64,000 nucleotides of DNA from Pleurocapsa sp. PCC 7327 (GCF_000317025.1 NC_019689.1:2023501-2087500), one strand, 5' to 3'; positions 46,810 to 57,175 are shown, numbered from the stretch's first letter. Notes: generated from the letters alone by a model not told the origin. Numbers and translations: made by a program.

Positions 46810-46962
46810 GACTTTCCCTGTTTTTCGATGTCGTCGGGTTTTAGTCTATATGGTAAAAGCATGAATGGCGGATGTCAGTCCCATCGAACCATGCCAACAA
46901 GACTCGTATTGAGAATTTCTACTTCGGCAATAAGGAAAATAGTAGAAATAAGTGGAATAAAA

Positions 46963-48066
46963 TCACCGTATTGGCTTCGGAGTGCGAGAAGAACTCAACA
47001 ATACTAGACCGCTATACAGTTGAAAGGTGTTATCCCAGTCGGTTTCTTCTCGACGAAATAGATCGATCTGCGGATCGATGAGTTTGAGCGTATCTGAAAA
47101 ATCTCTTGCCATGCCTGCAAAAGCGTTAAAGTCTGACCAGACAGGAATGGTTGCAAGTTGCTGCTGCAAAAATTGCATTAGATGATTCCACTTTTCGCTC
47201 AGTGTCGTTTGTCCGTCGGCAGACCGTTGTCGATCGAAAAAGATTATCCCTTCGTGAAACTGATATCCTCGATCCCATAGCCGCACAATGGCATTTCTCC
47301 CTGGTAAATGCAGGTCGCAGACTTTGACGTAATCCTGAATTTGCGTTTTGCGAATCAGTCTACCCCTAACATCGCGATCGACGCATTTTTCAAATAAGGG
47401 AAGTAATACTTCTACTCGTTGACTCACTTGCGACCAATCGAAATCGATCGCTACCGAGCGACCGTTTTTCTCTTGACAAATAACTGTAGCTGTGGCGAGT
47501 GCCGATTGAAAGTATCGCACTTTGTAGACCTCGATCGCGTTAATTCGGCTAATTGGCAGGCAGAAACAGGGAATTTCTGCGGCGGCGATCGCAGCGCTAT
47601 AGAATCGCAGTTCTCCCAAAGAACCCGTGCGATATAATCGCCAAGAGCGAGTCGGCAGTTGTAAGCGAGCGATATAGAGGTCGAGATTCATAATTTTGGC
47701 AAATTTTTTGGCAGCGCTTTGCCTCAATTCGGGGTCGATCGCTTCTAGCACTAACACGGCTGGTTTTTGACTCCCCGGTTCTGCCATGGCGCGATCGCGT
47801 TCCTGCTGTCGTTGTTGCCGTTCGATTTGGACTAACCGCTCGATCCCCTGACGAGCTTGCGAGATAATTTTAGGGTTGGTAGCATTGCACAACACTTCCC
47901 GATATCCTTGCTCTGCGACTGCTAGATTGCCGCTAGCTTCCGCTAGGCGAGCGCTATAAAATGCAATCCAAGGATGATCCGGTTCTTGCTGTTTTAGGTC
48001 TTGTAGTAATCGGTTGGCACGTTCGCAATCTCGACGCTCGATCGCCTCGACAACTCGTTCAAGCAT
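46963..48066 (-). CDS. TPR-containing hypothetical protein
   Basis: Protein of 367 residues. The N-terminal part (about 1-80) looks like two TPR-type helix pairs (ERANRLLQDLKQQEPDHPWIAF). The larger C-terminal part is a globular domain I do not recognise, with SWRLYRTGSLGELRFY and FDFDWSQVSQRVEVLLPLFEK. It begins 17 bases after the rsmE stop and may be co-transcribed. Confidence 0.78.
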   Translation of the reverse strand: MLERVVEAIERRDCERANRLLQDLKQQEPDHPWIAFYSARLAEASGNLAVAEQGYREVLCNATNPKIISQARQGIERLVQIERQQRQQERDRAMAEPGSQKPAVLVLEAIDPELRQSAAKKFAKIMNLDLYIARLQLPTRSWRLYRTGSLGELRFYSAAIAAAEIPCFCLPISRINAIEVYKVRYFQSALATATVICQEKNGRSVAIDFDWSQVSQRVEVLLPLFEKCVDRDVRGRLIRKTQIQDYVKVCDLHLPGRNAIVRLWDRGYQFHEGIIFFDRQRSADGQTTLSEKWNHLMQFLQQQLATIPVWSDFNAFAGMARDFSDTLKLIDPQIDLFRREETDWDNTFQLYSGLVLLSSSRTPKPIR

Positions 48067-48083
48067 GGGTTAGTCGTTAGTGG

Positions 48084-48812
48084 TTACTGGTTAGTTATTG
48101 GTTGCTCGACACTAGCGGCAACGACAGAGACAGCCACAATCGGAGCGGTTATCGCTCTTAGGATCCGACGACCGAGAGAAACTGGCGCAAAACCAGCCGC
48201 GATCGCTCCTTTTACTTCTGCTTCCGTCCATCCGCCTTCGGGCCCGGTGGCAATGACGAGATTGTTTTTTGGCGGTTTCTCCCGAAGGTAGGTGAGTAAG
48301 TGGTTGGCTTCTATGCGAGTAACACAAATATAGCGATCGGTTTCTAAATCGTCCACTTCTATTAAAGCTTTGGCAAAGTCAATCGGCTCTAAAACCACTG
48401 GAACGATTTGCCTCTCGGACTGTTCGGCGGCTTCGGTGGCGATTTTGCGCCAGCGTTCCAATTTATTCGTGCTGGGGTTGAGTAACGTGCGATCGCTAAT
48501 AGTTGGCATAAAAGCCATTGTCCCTAATTCGGTGCAGCAGCGCACGATCTCCTCAAATCCATTGCCTTTGGGCAAGGCTGTCATTAGGGTTACGGCAATG
48601 GGTAATTCTGTAGACTCGCTCAGGGGTTCGATAATCTGTGCCGACGTTCCTACCAATCGAGCGACCCAAGATTTTCCCCGTCCGTCCATTGCCACAAAGC
48701 GATCGTCTTTCCGCAATCGCAAAACTCGACTGAGGTAATGTTGCTGTTGGGAAGTAAGATGAATTTTCTCGTTTTGTTGTTGTGCGGAGTCGATAACTAA
48801 GCGATAAACCAT
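48084..48812 (-). CDS. rsmE: 16S rRNA m3U1498 methyltransferase
   Basis: SPOUT-class methyltransferase of 242 residues that methylates U1498 of 16S rRNA. The C-terminal knot is visible in LVIATGPEGGWTEAEV and SLGRRILRAITAPIVAVSVV. Length and start (MVYRLVIDSAQQQ) are typical. Confidence 0.92.
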   Translation of the reverse strand: MVYRLVIDSAQQQNEKIHLTSQQQHYLSRVLRLRKDDRFVAMDGRGKSWVARLVGTSAQIIEPLSESTELPIAVTLMTALPKGNGFEEIVRCCTELGTMAFMPTISDRTLLNPSTNKLERWRKIATEAAEQSERQIVPVVLEPIDFAKALIEVDDLETDRYICVTRIEANHLLTYLREKPPKNNLVIATGPEGGWTEAEVKGAIAAGFAPVSLGRRILRAITAPIVAVSVVAASVEQPITNQ

Positions 48813-48834
48813 TGCAAATTCTGCTGCGCGAGTT

Positions 48835-48874
48835 CAAAAAATGTGGCTCGATCGCAAACTTGCGATCGAGCCAC
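48835..48874 (-). terminator. Strong intrinsic terminator after mdh
   Basis: Perfect 15-bp stem (48843-48857 with 48860-48874), two-base loop, followed on the minus strand by ATTTTTT. The stem contains CGATCG, a HIP1-like core. Ends the ndhO-mdh transcript 26 bases past the mdh stop. Confidence 0.88.
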
Positions 48875-48899
48875 AGACACCATCTTACTATGTCTTGTT

Positions 48900-49901
48900 T
48901 TATCCCAAGACTTCCATCGCTATCTTAATGTTCTGGCGAACCGAGTCAGCCGAGGCGTGCAATGCCTTTTGTTCTTCATCAGTCAGCTTCACTTCTAAAA
49001 TACTTTCAACCCCGCGACATCCCAAGCGACAGGGAACGCCGAGGAAAATATCGTCTAAACCATATTGTCCTTGGAGATAGGCAGCCGCCGGGAGAAGGCG
49101 GGACCGATCGCGCAAAATTGCCTCTACCATCAAGCAACCAGAAGAGGCAGGGGCATAGTAAGCCCCTCCAGTTTGCAATAACTTGACAACTTCTGCGCCG
49201 CCATGACGAGTTCGCTCTACTAACCGTTCGATCGTTTTCTCATCCATCAGTTCGGCAATGGGAACGCCTCTGACGGTACAGTAACGAATCAAGGGCAGCA
49301 TTAAATCCCCGTGTCCTCCCAGCACCATCGTACTGACATCGGCGGTACAAACTCCCAGTTCCATGGCAATAAAGGTTTGCAAGCGAGAAGAGTCGAGCAC
49401 TCCTGCCATTCCCATGACTTGAAAAGCGGGAAGCCCAGTCGCTTTCCACGTCAGATAGGTCATCGCGTCTAAAGGATTTGTGATGACGATAAACTGAGCG
49501 TTGGGGGAATATTTAATGGCTTTTTGGGCTACGTCGGCTACGATCTTAGCATTGGTGTAGATGAGATCGTCCCGACTCATTCCCGGTTTGCGAGCAAGAC
49601 CTGCGGTGATGACCACAATATCGGAACCGACAGTATCCTCATAGTTATTAGTGCCGATAATCTTACTGTCGTGTAATTCTATCCCTTGAGCTGCCATTAA
49701 ATCTAGGGCTATTCCCTGGGGCAATCCTTCGACGATATCGATAAGGACGACATCTGCTAGATTTTTTTCAGCAATTCGCTGAGTTAAAGTTCTCCCCACG
49801 TTGCCAGCACCGATAACGGTCACGAGGGGAGATTTGCAATGAGGTGGGGTGTATGAGGAAGAGGGAGCGTTCATGAGTCCGATTGATGAGTTAATACTCA
49901 T
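48900..49901 (-). CDS. mdh: Malate dehydrogenase
   Basis: NAD-dependent enzyme of 333 residues, LDH-like type. Nucleotide-binding [14 protein letters not shown], catalytic region [25 protein letters not shown] and the active His in [10 protein letters not shown]. Converts malate and oxaloacetate. The ATG overlaps the ndhO stop as ATGA, so translation is probably coupled; a second ATG at codon 10 could also be used. Confidence 0.93.
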   Translation of the reverse strand: MSINSSIGLMNAPSSSYTPPHCKSPLVTVIGAGNVGRTLTQRIAEKNLADVVLIDIVEGLPQGIALDLMAAQGIELHDSKIIGTNNYEDTVGSDIVVITAGLARKPGMSRDDLIYTNAKIVADVAQKAIKYSPNAQFIVITNPLDAMTYLTWKATGLPAFQVMGMAGVLDSSRLQTFIAMELGVCTADVSTMVLGGHGDLMLPLIRYCTVRGVPIAELMDEKTIERLVERTRHGGAEVVKLLQTGGAYYAPASSGCLMVEAILRDRSRLLPAAAYLQGQYGLDDIFLGVPCRLGCRGVESILEVKLTDEEQKALHASADSVRQNIKIAMEVLG

Positions 49902-50125
49902 TCAGTTAGTTCTAATTGATCGATGCGAAACCAAATGTTCGGTGTCGGTACGTAGAACTTAACCAGGGCATATTCTTCATTAAGATCGACAACTTCACCC
50001 TTACTTTCAAAAATGTATGAGGGAAAGCGCGTATCGCTTGCTTTTGCCTCTAGGCTATTCTCTAGTGTTTCCCGAACAACACGAACTAAAGCACCTTTCT
50101 TGATCTTACTTGCCATAGTTGTCAT
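49898..50125 (-). CDS. ndhO: NDH-1 subunit O
   Basis: Protein of 75 residues: [21 protein letters not shown], then a beta-rich C-terminus ending [16 protein letters not shown], the NdhO pattern. NdhO is a cyanobacterial and chloroplast-specific subunit of the ferredoxin-accepting NDH-1 complex at the thylakoid membrane, used in respiration, cyclic electron flow and CO2 uptake. First gene of a two-gene unit with mdh. Confidence 0.92.
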   Translation of the reverse strand: MTTMASKIKKGALVRVVRETLENSLEAKASDTRFPSYIFESKGEVVDLNEEYALVKFYVPTPNIWFRIDQLELTE

Positions 50126-50453
50126 CGATTGGATGTTGCTAATTGTCCAATCTAAATTTTTGCATAAAAAAGTTAAGATATTCTACAAATAAATAATGAG
50201 AATTCCGATTTAACTGGAATTCGGCGATTGTAAATCTTAACGACAACAAGTTTTTCTGGGAAAAAATTAATAATTAATTGCAAAATTTAATCTTTATTTG
50301 AATTGATAGGATAGCGAACAATTTTCTGATGTAATACGAAGTCTAACCGATCGCATTTCCTTATAATCAAACAGAAGCGATCGGGAAAAACAGTGTAATA
50401 CTTTTTCCCCTGACAATTGCAAATTGCGAATTGCGAATTGTTTGAGTCACCGA
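50126..50453. other. Intergenic region upstream of ndhO
   Basis: 328 AT-rich bases. No gene or RNA recognised. Contains short repeats of the GCAAATTGCGAATTGCGAATTG type at 50415-50440 near the end of the zinc-ribbon gene, resembling the imperfect palindromes elsewhere in the window. The ndhO promoter is presumably here. Confidence 0.55.
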
Positions 50454-50834
50454 TTAGCCGCCAGGTTTACAGACGTTATAATCTTCGTGAGAAACCACTG
50501 CTTCTGGTGCTAGAAAGTTGCCGCAATCTCGGCAGAGCAATCGGTAATTGCGAGTAACGGGGATACTGATAACAAAGCGATCGTGCCTCAATCGCTTGCC
50601 GCGAAAGTCCCGGTAATTTCTTTGATTTGCCAGCCCTTGCATAATTTCGCGGGCTTTAACGACCACATTTTTAGGTAACGCCCTCAAATCGATGGGATCG
50701 CCGTCAAAAGTTGCATCCCAAGCATTTTTTTGCTGTCTTTTTTGTTCCCGTTCGACTTGCTCTCTGGCACATCTATGGCAAACTTGACCGTAGCCTCGAT
50801 GACCGCAGGGGAAGATCTTTTTTCGTCTTGACAT
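50454..50834 (-). CDS. Zinc-ribbon hypothetical protein
   Basis: Protein of 126 residues with two Cys/His clusters: an N-terminal FPCGHRGYGQVCHRCAR and a C-terminal LLCRDCGNFLAPEAVVSH, probably two zinc sites. The central part (LPKNVVVKAREIMQGLANQRNYRDFRGKRLRHD) is basic. I recall similar small conserved cyanobacterial proteins but no function. Confidence 0.75.
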   Translation of the reverse strand: MSRRKKIFPCGHRGYGQVCHRCAREQVEREQKRQQKNAWDATFDGDPIDLRALPKNVVVKAREIMQGLANQRNYRDFRGKRLRHDRFVISIPVTRNYRLLCRDCGNFLAPEAVVSHEDYNVCKPGG

Positions 50835-51179
50835 AGAACTGCGTGCGAGTAGAATCCGGTATTTTTTCTAGCTCATTAGCTGTTTTAACGGCTGCATCAG
50901 TTTTGACTGACAGACGCAAGCAATTAGTTCGATTTTCGGCACAATGAATGCGATTTCGACATTGAGCGATCGCTCAATGTCCAATTCATCCTAGTTGAAA
51001 AAAGCTATATCTCTAGGATACAAGTTGCGATAGTCGATCGCTTGCGCAAAAATGCAAGATCGTAGATCGTAAAGCAATTCTCATTGTGAAATTACTTGAT
51101 GGAAAGCTCGACAAACAGCTTTGAGCCTTCTAATGTTATGTTTAATTGGGTAGACAAACTCGAACGCTAAATTGACGCT
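50835..51179. other. Intergenic region with a 24-bp perfect palindrome
   Basis: 345 bases between divergent genes. At 50958-50981 GACATTGAGCGA is followed by its exact reverse complement, centred on a HIP1-type GCGATCGC. No reading frame of note. The M1 aminopeptidase promoter must be on the right side. Confidence 0.7.
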
Positions 51180-53759
51180 ATGTTACGCTCCTACTTCGAT
51201 ACGGAAGATAACGAACGCAGACCCTTCGAGTTACCGGGGGCAAAACCGCACTACAATCCCGACCGCCCCGGACAAGTCAACCATATTTTTCTAGATTTAG
51301 TTCTCGATATCCCTAACAAAAGCGTTCGGGGAACTTGTACCATCACCTTAATTCCCGTTAGAGAGGGAATTAACCAGCTAACCCTCGATGCAGTCGATTT
51401 ACAAATTGACTCGGTATTGGTCGATAACGTCAGTCAACCTTTCGACTACGATAGACAACAGCTAACCGTTCGCCTCCTCAATCCCACAGAGAATAAACCA
51501 ATTCAAATTGCGATCGCCTACCGCGTCGAAAATCCCCGACGCGGACTCTATTTTATCTCCCCAGACGAACATTATCCCAACAAACCCGTCCAAGTTTGGA
51601 CGCAAGGGGAAGATGAAGACTCCCGTTTCTGGTTCCCCTGTTTCGATTATCCCGGTCAATTAGCTACGTCAGAAATTCGCGTTCGCGTCCCCAAACAATT
51701 CCTTGCCATTTCTAACGGAGGACTCGTTTCTGTAGAAGAAGTCGGGGAAGACAAAATTTATCACTGGTCGCAAAAACAAGTCCATCCTACTTATTTGATG
51801 ACCCTGGTAGTAGGCGATTTTGCTGAAATAGAAGACAAATGGCACGGGATTCCCGTCACCTACTACGTAGAAAAAGGACGGGAAGCAGACGGTCTTCGCA
51901 GCATGGGCAAAACCCCTCGCGCGATCGAGTTTTTCTCTCAAAAATTTGGCTACCCCTATCCCTATCCCAAGTACGCCCAAGTCTGCGTGGATGACTTTAT
52001 TTTTGGCGGGATGGAAAATACTTCTACGACTCTACTGACCGACCGTTGTTTGCTGGACGAACGCGCCGCCCTCGACAACCGCAATACAGAAAGTTTAGTC
52101 GTTCACGAACTCGCCCATCAATGGTTTGGGGATCTGGTCGTCATCAAGCATTGGTCGCACGCTTGGATTAAAGAAGGAATGGCGACTTACTCGGAGGTTT
52201 TGTGGACAGAATCCGAATACGGGAAAGACGATGCCGCTTACTATCTATTAGGAGAGGCGAGGAACTATATCGATGAGGATTCCTCTCGCTATCGCCGCCC
52301 TATCGTCACTCACGTCTATCGAGACGCGATCGAACTGTACGACCGCCATTTGTATGAAAAAGGGGCTTGCGTCTATCATATGATTCGCACGATTTTGGGC
52401 GATGAATTATTTGAGAAAGCCATTCATACGTTTGTGCGAGATAACGCCCACAAAACAGTAGAAACGGTCGATTTGTTGCGGGCGATCGAAAAGGCAACCG
52501 GATATAATTTAATGTTCCTTTTCGATCAATATGTCTTCCGAGGCGGTCATCCCGACTATAAAGTTGCCTATGCTTGGGATGGAGACAGTAATTTAGCCAA
52601 ACTAACAGTAACTCAAACCCAAGCCAAAGAAAATAAAAATGCCAGCAAAAGCGAATTATTCGACCTAAAAATTCCCATTGGTTTTGGCTATATTAACAAT
52701 CCAGTACAACTAAAAACTTTTACCCTACGCATCCATGAGAAAGAACAAAGCTTTTATTTTCCGCTAGAGAAAAAACCCGATTTCGTCAGCTTTGATGCCG
52801 GCAATAACTTCCTCAAAACCGTCACTTTAGAGTATCCAATTCCCGAATTAAAAGCCCAACTCAAATGCGATCCCGATCCGATTTCGCGGATTCATGCAGC
52901 GGCAGCTTTGGCAAAAAAAGGCGGATTAGAAGTGATTGAAGCCCTCTGTGATACCTTAACTCAAGATCCTGTTTGGGGCGTTCGCGTAGAAGCGGCCAAA
53001 CAGTTAGCTAAAATCAAATTAGACCAAGCAGGAACGGCTTTAATGAAAGGATTGCAAGACGAAAATGCTAGGGTGCGTCGCGCGGTAGTCGAAGCATTAG
53101 GAGAAATTAAAACGCCCGAATGCTATGAAGCCTTAAAAAATGTATTAGAGAAAGGCGATGCCAGTTATTATGTTGAAGCGTCAGCCGCCCGCAGTTTAGG
53201 AGGAATAATATCGGGAACTTTGAAAGAAAAAGAAGGAGAAGTTATTGACTTACTCAAGAAAGTCTTAGAAGAACGTTCCGGTTGGAATCAAGTCGTAACT
53301 TCCGGTGCAATTGGTGGATTAAGTAATCTCAAAACTTCTTCTGCCGCTGTCGATATTATTCTCGACTATACCAAACTTGGAATTCCTCAACCTTTGCGAT
53401 TGGCTTCTATTCGTGCGTTAGGAACAATTTCTGTCGGTCAAACTCCCGATAAAGTCGAGGCAATTTTAGAACGATTAGAAGCAATTTCTAAGGAAAGTTT
53501 CTTCTTGACTCAAGTTGCGGTTACTTCTGCTTTGGGACAAATGGAAACCCCTAAAGCCATTGGTATCCTTCAATCTTTGGCAGAACAAACGTCCGATGGG
53601 AGAGTCCGTCGCCTGGCAGAAGAAGCTGTTGAAAAAGTGCAGAAAAACTTGGGTTCCGATAAAGCCATTAAAGAATTGCGGGAGGAATTAGAGAAAATTA
53701 AACAAGAAAATCAAGAACTCAAAAGTCGCGTCGCCGAATTAGAAGCAAAAGCAAAATAA
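51180..53759 (+). CDS. M1-family aminopeptidase with C-terminal HEAT repeats
   Basis: Metallopeptidase of 859 residues. The N-terminal beta domain is followed by a thermolysin-like domain with GGMENTSTT (the exopeptidase GAMEN motif), HELAHQWFGD (zinc and catalytic Glu) and the third ligand in WIKEGMATYSE. The last 280 residues are HEAT-type helices (RIHAAAALAKKGG, RVRRAVVEALGEIKTP) and end in a coiled coil. It removes N-terminal residues from peptides. The HEAT tail replaces the domain IV of E. coli PepN; common in cyanobacteria. Confidence 0.93.
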   Translation: MLRSYFDTEDNERRPFELPGAKPHYNPDRPGQVNHIFLDLVLDIPNKSVRGTCTITLIPVREGINQLTLDAVDLQIDSVLVDNVSQPFDYDRQQLTVRLLNPTENKPIQIAIAYRVENPRRGLYFISPDEHYPNKPVQVWTQGEDEDSRFWFPCFDYPGQLATSEIRVRVPKQFLAISNGGLVSVEEVGEDKIYHWSQKQVHPTYLMTLVVGDFAEIEDKWHGIPVTYYVEKGREADGLRSMGKTPRAIEFFSQKFGYPYPYPKYAQVCVDDFIFGGMENTSTTLLTDRCLLDERAALDNRNTESLVVHELAHQWFGDLVVIKHWSHAWIKEGMATYSEVLWTESEYGKDDAAYYLLGEARNYIDEDSSRYRRPIVTHVYRDAIELYDRHLYEKGACVYHMIRTILGDELFEKAIHTFVRDNAHKTVETVDLLRAIEKATGYNLMFLFDQYVFRGGHPDYKVAYAWDGDSNLAKLTVTQTQAKENKNASKSELFDLKIPIGFGYINNPVQLKTFTLRIHEKEQSFYFPLEKKPDFVSFDAGNNFLKTVTLEYPIPELKAQLKCDPDPISRIHAAAALAKKGGLEVIEALCDTLTQDPVWGVRVEAAKQLAKIKLDQAGTALMKGLQDENARVRRAVVEALGEIKTPECYEALKNVLEKGDASYYVEASAARSLGGIISGTLKEKEGEVIDLLKKVLEERSGWNQVVTSGAIGGLSNLKTSSAAVDIILDYTKLGIPQPLRLASIRALGTISVGQTPDKVEAILERLEAISKESFFLTQVAVTSALGQMETPKAIGILQSLAEQTSDGRVRRLAEEAVEKVQKNLGSDKAIKELREELEKIKQENQELKSRVAELEAKAK

Positions 53760-53953
53760 GTTTCAAGTTTCACTTACCTCAAGCGGCTACTTTCTCGACC
53801 GCAATTCTTAATAATTTAATTAAAAACTAGCGTTTCAATCTTCTGAATGTCTATCTTTCCCAAGATAGATTAGTGCAGTTTGCCATAAATCTAATATCAA
53901 TGTATCGTGTTAATTTGAGAATGGCTTAAGATTTATAGCAGCACATCTAGCTC

Positions 53954-54904
53954 ATGCGTCAAATTTCTTCAACTACTACCAAAAATCTCTTACAAAATCC
54001 TATTTCGTGGCTACACAGTCTTTGGAAATTTTCTCGTCCTCATACCATCATTGGTACTAGCCTTAGCGTTCTTGCTTTATATATCATCGCGATCGCAAAC
54101 CTTGAGAATTCTGTTAAATTAGAAAATTTATGGCAGCTTTTAGGAACTTGGATTGCTTGTTTGTGCGGCAACATTTATATTGTGGGATTAAATCAACTAG
54201 AAGATGTTGCTATTGACGAAATTAATAAACCCCACCTCCCGATTGCCGCAGGAGAATTTTCTCGAAAACAAGGACAGTCGATTATAGGGATTACGGGGAT
54301 ATTGGCGCTAGTTTTAGCTGGATTTTTGGGAAGTTGGTTATTAGTAACGGTTAGTATTAGTTTAGTTATTGGTACGGCTTATTCTTTAACGCCAATTCGC
54401 TTAAAAAGATTTCCTTTTTGGGCAGCATTATGTATTTTTACCGTGCGAGGGGTAATCGTAAATTTAGGACTTTTTTTGCATTTTAGAAAAACTTTACAAG
54501 GTCAAGAATCGATTCTTCCTTCTGTGTGGGTATTGACGTTATTTATTTTGGTATTTACCGTAGCGATCGCAATCTTTAAAGATGTCCCAGACATGGAAGG
54601 AGATAAGCAATATAATATCACGACTTTTACATTACTTTTGGGCAAGCAAGCCGTATTTAACCTCGCTCGTTGGGTAATTACCCTATGTTATTTGGGAACG
54701 ATCCTAGCTGGAATTGGACGAATTCCGGGCGTAAATTCAGGGTTTCTCGTTCTTAGTCATGGAGGCTTGTTAATATTGCTGTGGTGGCGGAGTTGGGAGG
54801 TAGACTTGGAAAATAAAAACGCGATCGCGCAATTTTATCAATTTATTTGGAAGCTATTTTTCCTGGAATACTTATTCTTTCCTGCTGCTTGTATTCTGCA
54901 ATGA
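53954..54904 (+). CDS. hpt: Homogentisate phytyltransferase
   Basis: UbiA-family prenyltransferase of 316 residues with about eight membrane helices and both Asp motifs: GLNQLEDVAIDEINKPHLP and FKDVPDMEGDKQYN. The first helix block FSRPHTIIGTSLSVLALYII is typical of the plant VTE2/Slr1736 family, which joins homogentisate to phytyl diphosphate on the way to tocopherol. The stop overlaps the next ATG (ATGA). Confidence 0.92.
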   Translation: MRQISSTTTKNLLQNPISWLHSLWKFSRPHTIIGTSLSVLALYIIAIANLENSVKLENLWQLLGTWIACLCGNIYIVGLNQLEDVAIDEINKPHLPIAAGEFSRKQGQSIIGITGILALVLAGFLGSWLLVTVSISLVIGTAYSLTPIRLKRFPFWAALCIFTVRGVIVNLGLFLHFRKTLQGQESILPSVWVLTLFILVFTVAIAIFKDVPDMEGDKQYNITTFTLLLGKQAVFNLARWVITLCYLGTILAGIGRIPGVNSGFLVLSHGGLLILLWWRSWEVDLENKNAIAQFYQFIWKLFFLEYLFFPAACILQ

Positions 54905-57171
54905 AAATTCAATACTATTGCCTAGCAATCTTAGCATCGATCGTTGGCGGTTCTAAAGCTCCTGCATCCAATGCGATCGATACAACGAAACTATCGGGAA
55001 ATATTAGCTTAACCCTGGAAAAGGGAGTATGGAAACTTTGGCAGGAAAAACCCACTTATCAGAATATAACTATAGATCTGGCTTGCGACAGAGGTCAGTG
55101 CGAATCGGAAGCTTGGGCATATGCCCCTCAATTCAATCAAGACGTGGATCATCAGGGAACGGTTGAAGTTACCCGTTTAGATAATGTTTGGCAACTGAAA
55201 GTCAAGCTGAAAATTCAATCTCATCCCTGGCAAAAAACCCCCTTTCAAGAAGCCGACTATATTATCGAACTAATCCCCCATCAAGGCAAACTCATCGGCA
55301 GTTACGCGGGCAGGTTCAACAATCGTTCTCTAAGCGGCAAAGTCAGTGGCACGACCGCTCTCCATTGGCCCAAACCCATTGCCAACTTTCAGCCAGTTCG
55401 TCCTCAAGAACATCCCCGATTGGTTTTCCGCAGCGACGAACTGCCAGCCCTGCGAGAGAAAGCAAAAACTCCTACAGGGCAAGCAATTCTGGCTCAACTA
55501 AAACAAACCCTTGCTCGACAAACAATTTATTATGAAGGTTACGTCCCCAATGGGGGGTATCACGCGGCAGGATACTGTTTCCTGTCTCTGATAAACGAGA
55601 ACAAACAAGCAGCAGAAAGCGCTTGGCAAATCGTGGAAAATTCCATGAAAACGCCGGGGAAGAGATTATTTGAACAGGGTCCCATCGTCGCGGGAGTCGC
55701 GATCGCCTACGACCTCTGTTACAATACCTGGAGTAAAGAACGCCTCAAAAAAGTTACCCGTTGGCTAGCGGGTCAGTCAGTCTGGCTACTAGAGGGAGAT
55801 ACGCCCAAAAGGGGTTGGAACAGCAATGATTGGAGCAATTGGAATGCTAGAGCGCGCAGTGCAGGGGGATTAGCCGCCTTAGCAATTCTCTACGAACCCG
55901 ATGAATTTTTCTCCAGATTCATCGACGTTCGACGACTGTCAAAGCTAGCAGAACGCCGGATCGCACGTTATCTAATCACTGCCGTTGGCGATCGCGCCTT
56001 TGGGACGGAAGGCGATCACTATACAACGGAACCTTGGGTTCTAAGCCTTCTCCCCTATCTACAAGCTTACCGCAATGTCGTCGGCAAAGACCTAGTGAAA
56101 GGGTCGAGTGCCGAATGGTTTTTACCGCAATACATGATGCGGATAGTTGAAAGAGGGAACGAGTTAGCCGTCCCTACCTATGGGCGGAGTCGTCGCTATG
56201 CAGGCGAATCGATATTTACTGTGGGAATGGGAACTGTCCCAGAACGATTTCTGCCGGGAGTAAAATGGGTGTTCCGTCGCAACTTTGGCATGGAGGGGAA
56301 TAAAACCTTCGGCATCAGCAATCCCTACGAAGCTGCTTTCGTTCTCAAAGGATATCGAGAAGATATTCCTGCTAAGAATCCTGGAGAAATTTTGGATCGC
56401 GTCTTGACAGACGAAAGGAAAGGCTTCTATGTCTTCCGCAACCAGTGGCAAGGCAGCAAGGATTTTGTCGCCAGTATCTACCTCAAGCGACAACCATTGA
56501 GGGGTTCTTGGTCGTTTCCCGATGTAGGCAGTTTTCGCATTTGGGGGTTAGGAGGACGTTGGGCAAATCCCGGCGTTTCCGATAAGGACGGTCAATGGAC
56601 AGATGAAAATGCGGTGGTCATACCCGACGCGAGACCGTGGAATTCTGCTCAACCGACTTTCTTTGTTTCTAACAAGAATGGTTCGGGAATCGTCAGTTTG
56701 AGAAGTGACGATAACGTGCCTGAAAATAGCAACTCTCCCGTAGGGATTGGCTTAGTGCGATCGTTTGCCGTCGATTATAGCGGGTCTTCGGGAGCGCCCG
56801 GACTATTTGCAGTAGTAGATAAATTTGTCGGGTCGCCAGAAGCCAAAGAATTTCAGAATAAAATTTGGGTGATGAATACGGAAGGGAAGGTAACGATTGA
56901 AGATCGCACCTTTACTATTGAGGCTGCCAATGGCGCGACCATGAAAGGAACTTTTGTTACGCCTTCCCAAGTAAAAATCTCCTATGAAAAAACCAAATCT
57001 GGCGGGAAAATTTTGGCGACGGGCGGCAATGAGTTCTTTGTCGTGATGACGGTGCAGAAGGGTCAAGCCCCTCCGGTAAAGATTTCTGGAGAAGGGTTAG
57101 ATGCGATGGTTCGCATTGGCAAGCAAACCGTTCACTTCGGGCGCGATCGCATTTTTTTGGGAGTCTTTTAA
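54901..57171 (+). CDS. Heparinase II/III-like secreted protein
   Basis: 756 residues from the ATG at 54901, which overlaps the hpt stop by four bases and gives a signal peptide (CLAILASIVGGSKAPASNA). After a beta domain (about 25-170) comes an alpha/alpha toroid with HPRLVFRSDELPALREKAK, NDWSNWNARARSAGG, and a C-terminal beta sheet region (FRIWGLGGRWANPG). The layout matches polysaccharide lyases of the heparinase II/III or alginate-lyase superfamily; the substrate is unknown. It is probably exported. The coupling with tocopherol synthesis is unexpected. Confidence 0.8.
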   Translation: MKIQYYCLAILASIVGGSKAPASNAIDTTKLSGNISLTLEKGVWKLWQEKPTYQNITIDLACDRGQCESEAWAYAPQFNQDVDHQGTVEVTRLDNVWQLKVKLKIQSHPWQKTPFQEADYIIELIPHQGKLIGSYAGRFNNRSLSGKVSGTTALHWPKPIANFQPVRPQEHPRLVFRSDELPALREKAKTPTGQAILAQLKQTLARQTIYYEGYVPNGGYHAAGYCFLSLINENKQAAESAWQIVENSMKTPGKRLFEQGPIVAGVAIAYDLCYNTWSKERLKKVTRWLAGQSVWLLEGDTPKRGWNSNDWSNWNARARSAGGLAALAILYEPDEFFSRFIDVRRLSKLAERRIARYLITAVGDRAFGTEGDHYTTEPWVLSLLPYLQAYRNVVGKDLVKGSSAEWFLPQYMMRIVERGNELAVPTYGRSRRYAGESIFTVGMGTVPERFLPGVKWVFRRNFGMEGNKTFGISNPYEAAFVLKGYREDIPAKNPGEILDRVLTDERKGFYVFRNQWQGSKDFVASIYLKRQPLRGSWSFPDVGSFRIWGLGGRWANPGVSDKDGQWTDENAVVIPDARPWNSAQPTFFVSNKNGSGIVSLRSDDNVPENSNSPVGIGLVRSFAVDYSGSSGAPGLFAVVDKFVGSPEAKEFQNKIWVMNTEGKVTIEDRTFTIEAANGATMKGTFVTPSQVKISYEKTKSGGKILATGGNEFFVVMTVQKGQAPPVKISGEGLDAMVRIGKQTVHFGRDRIFLGVF

Positions 57172-57175
57172 GTTT

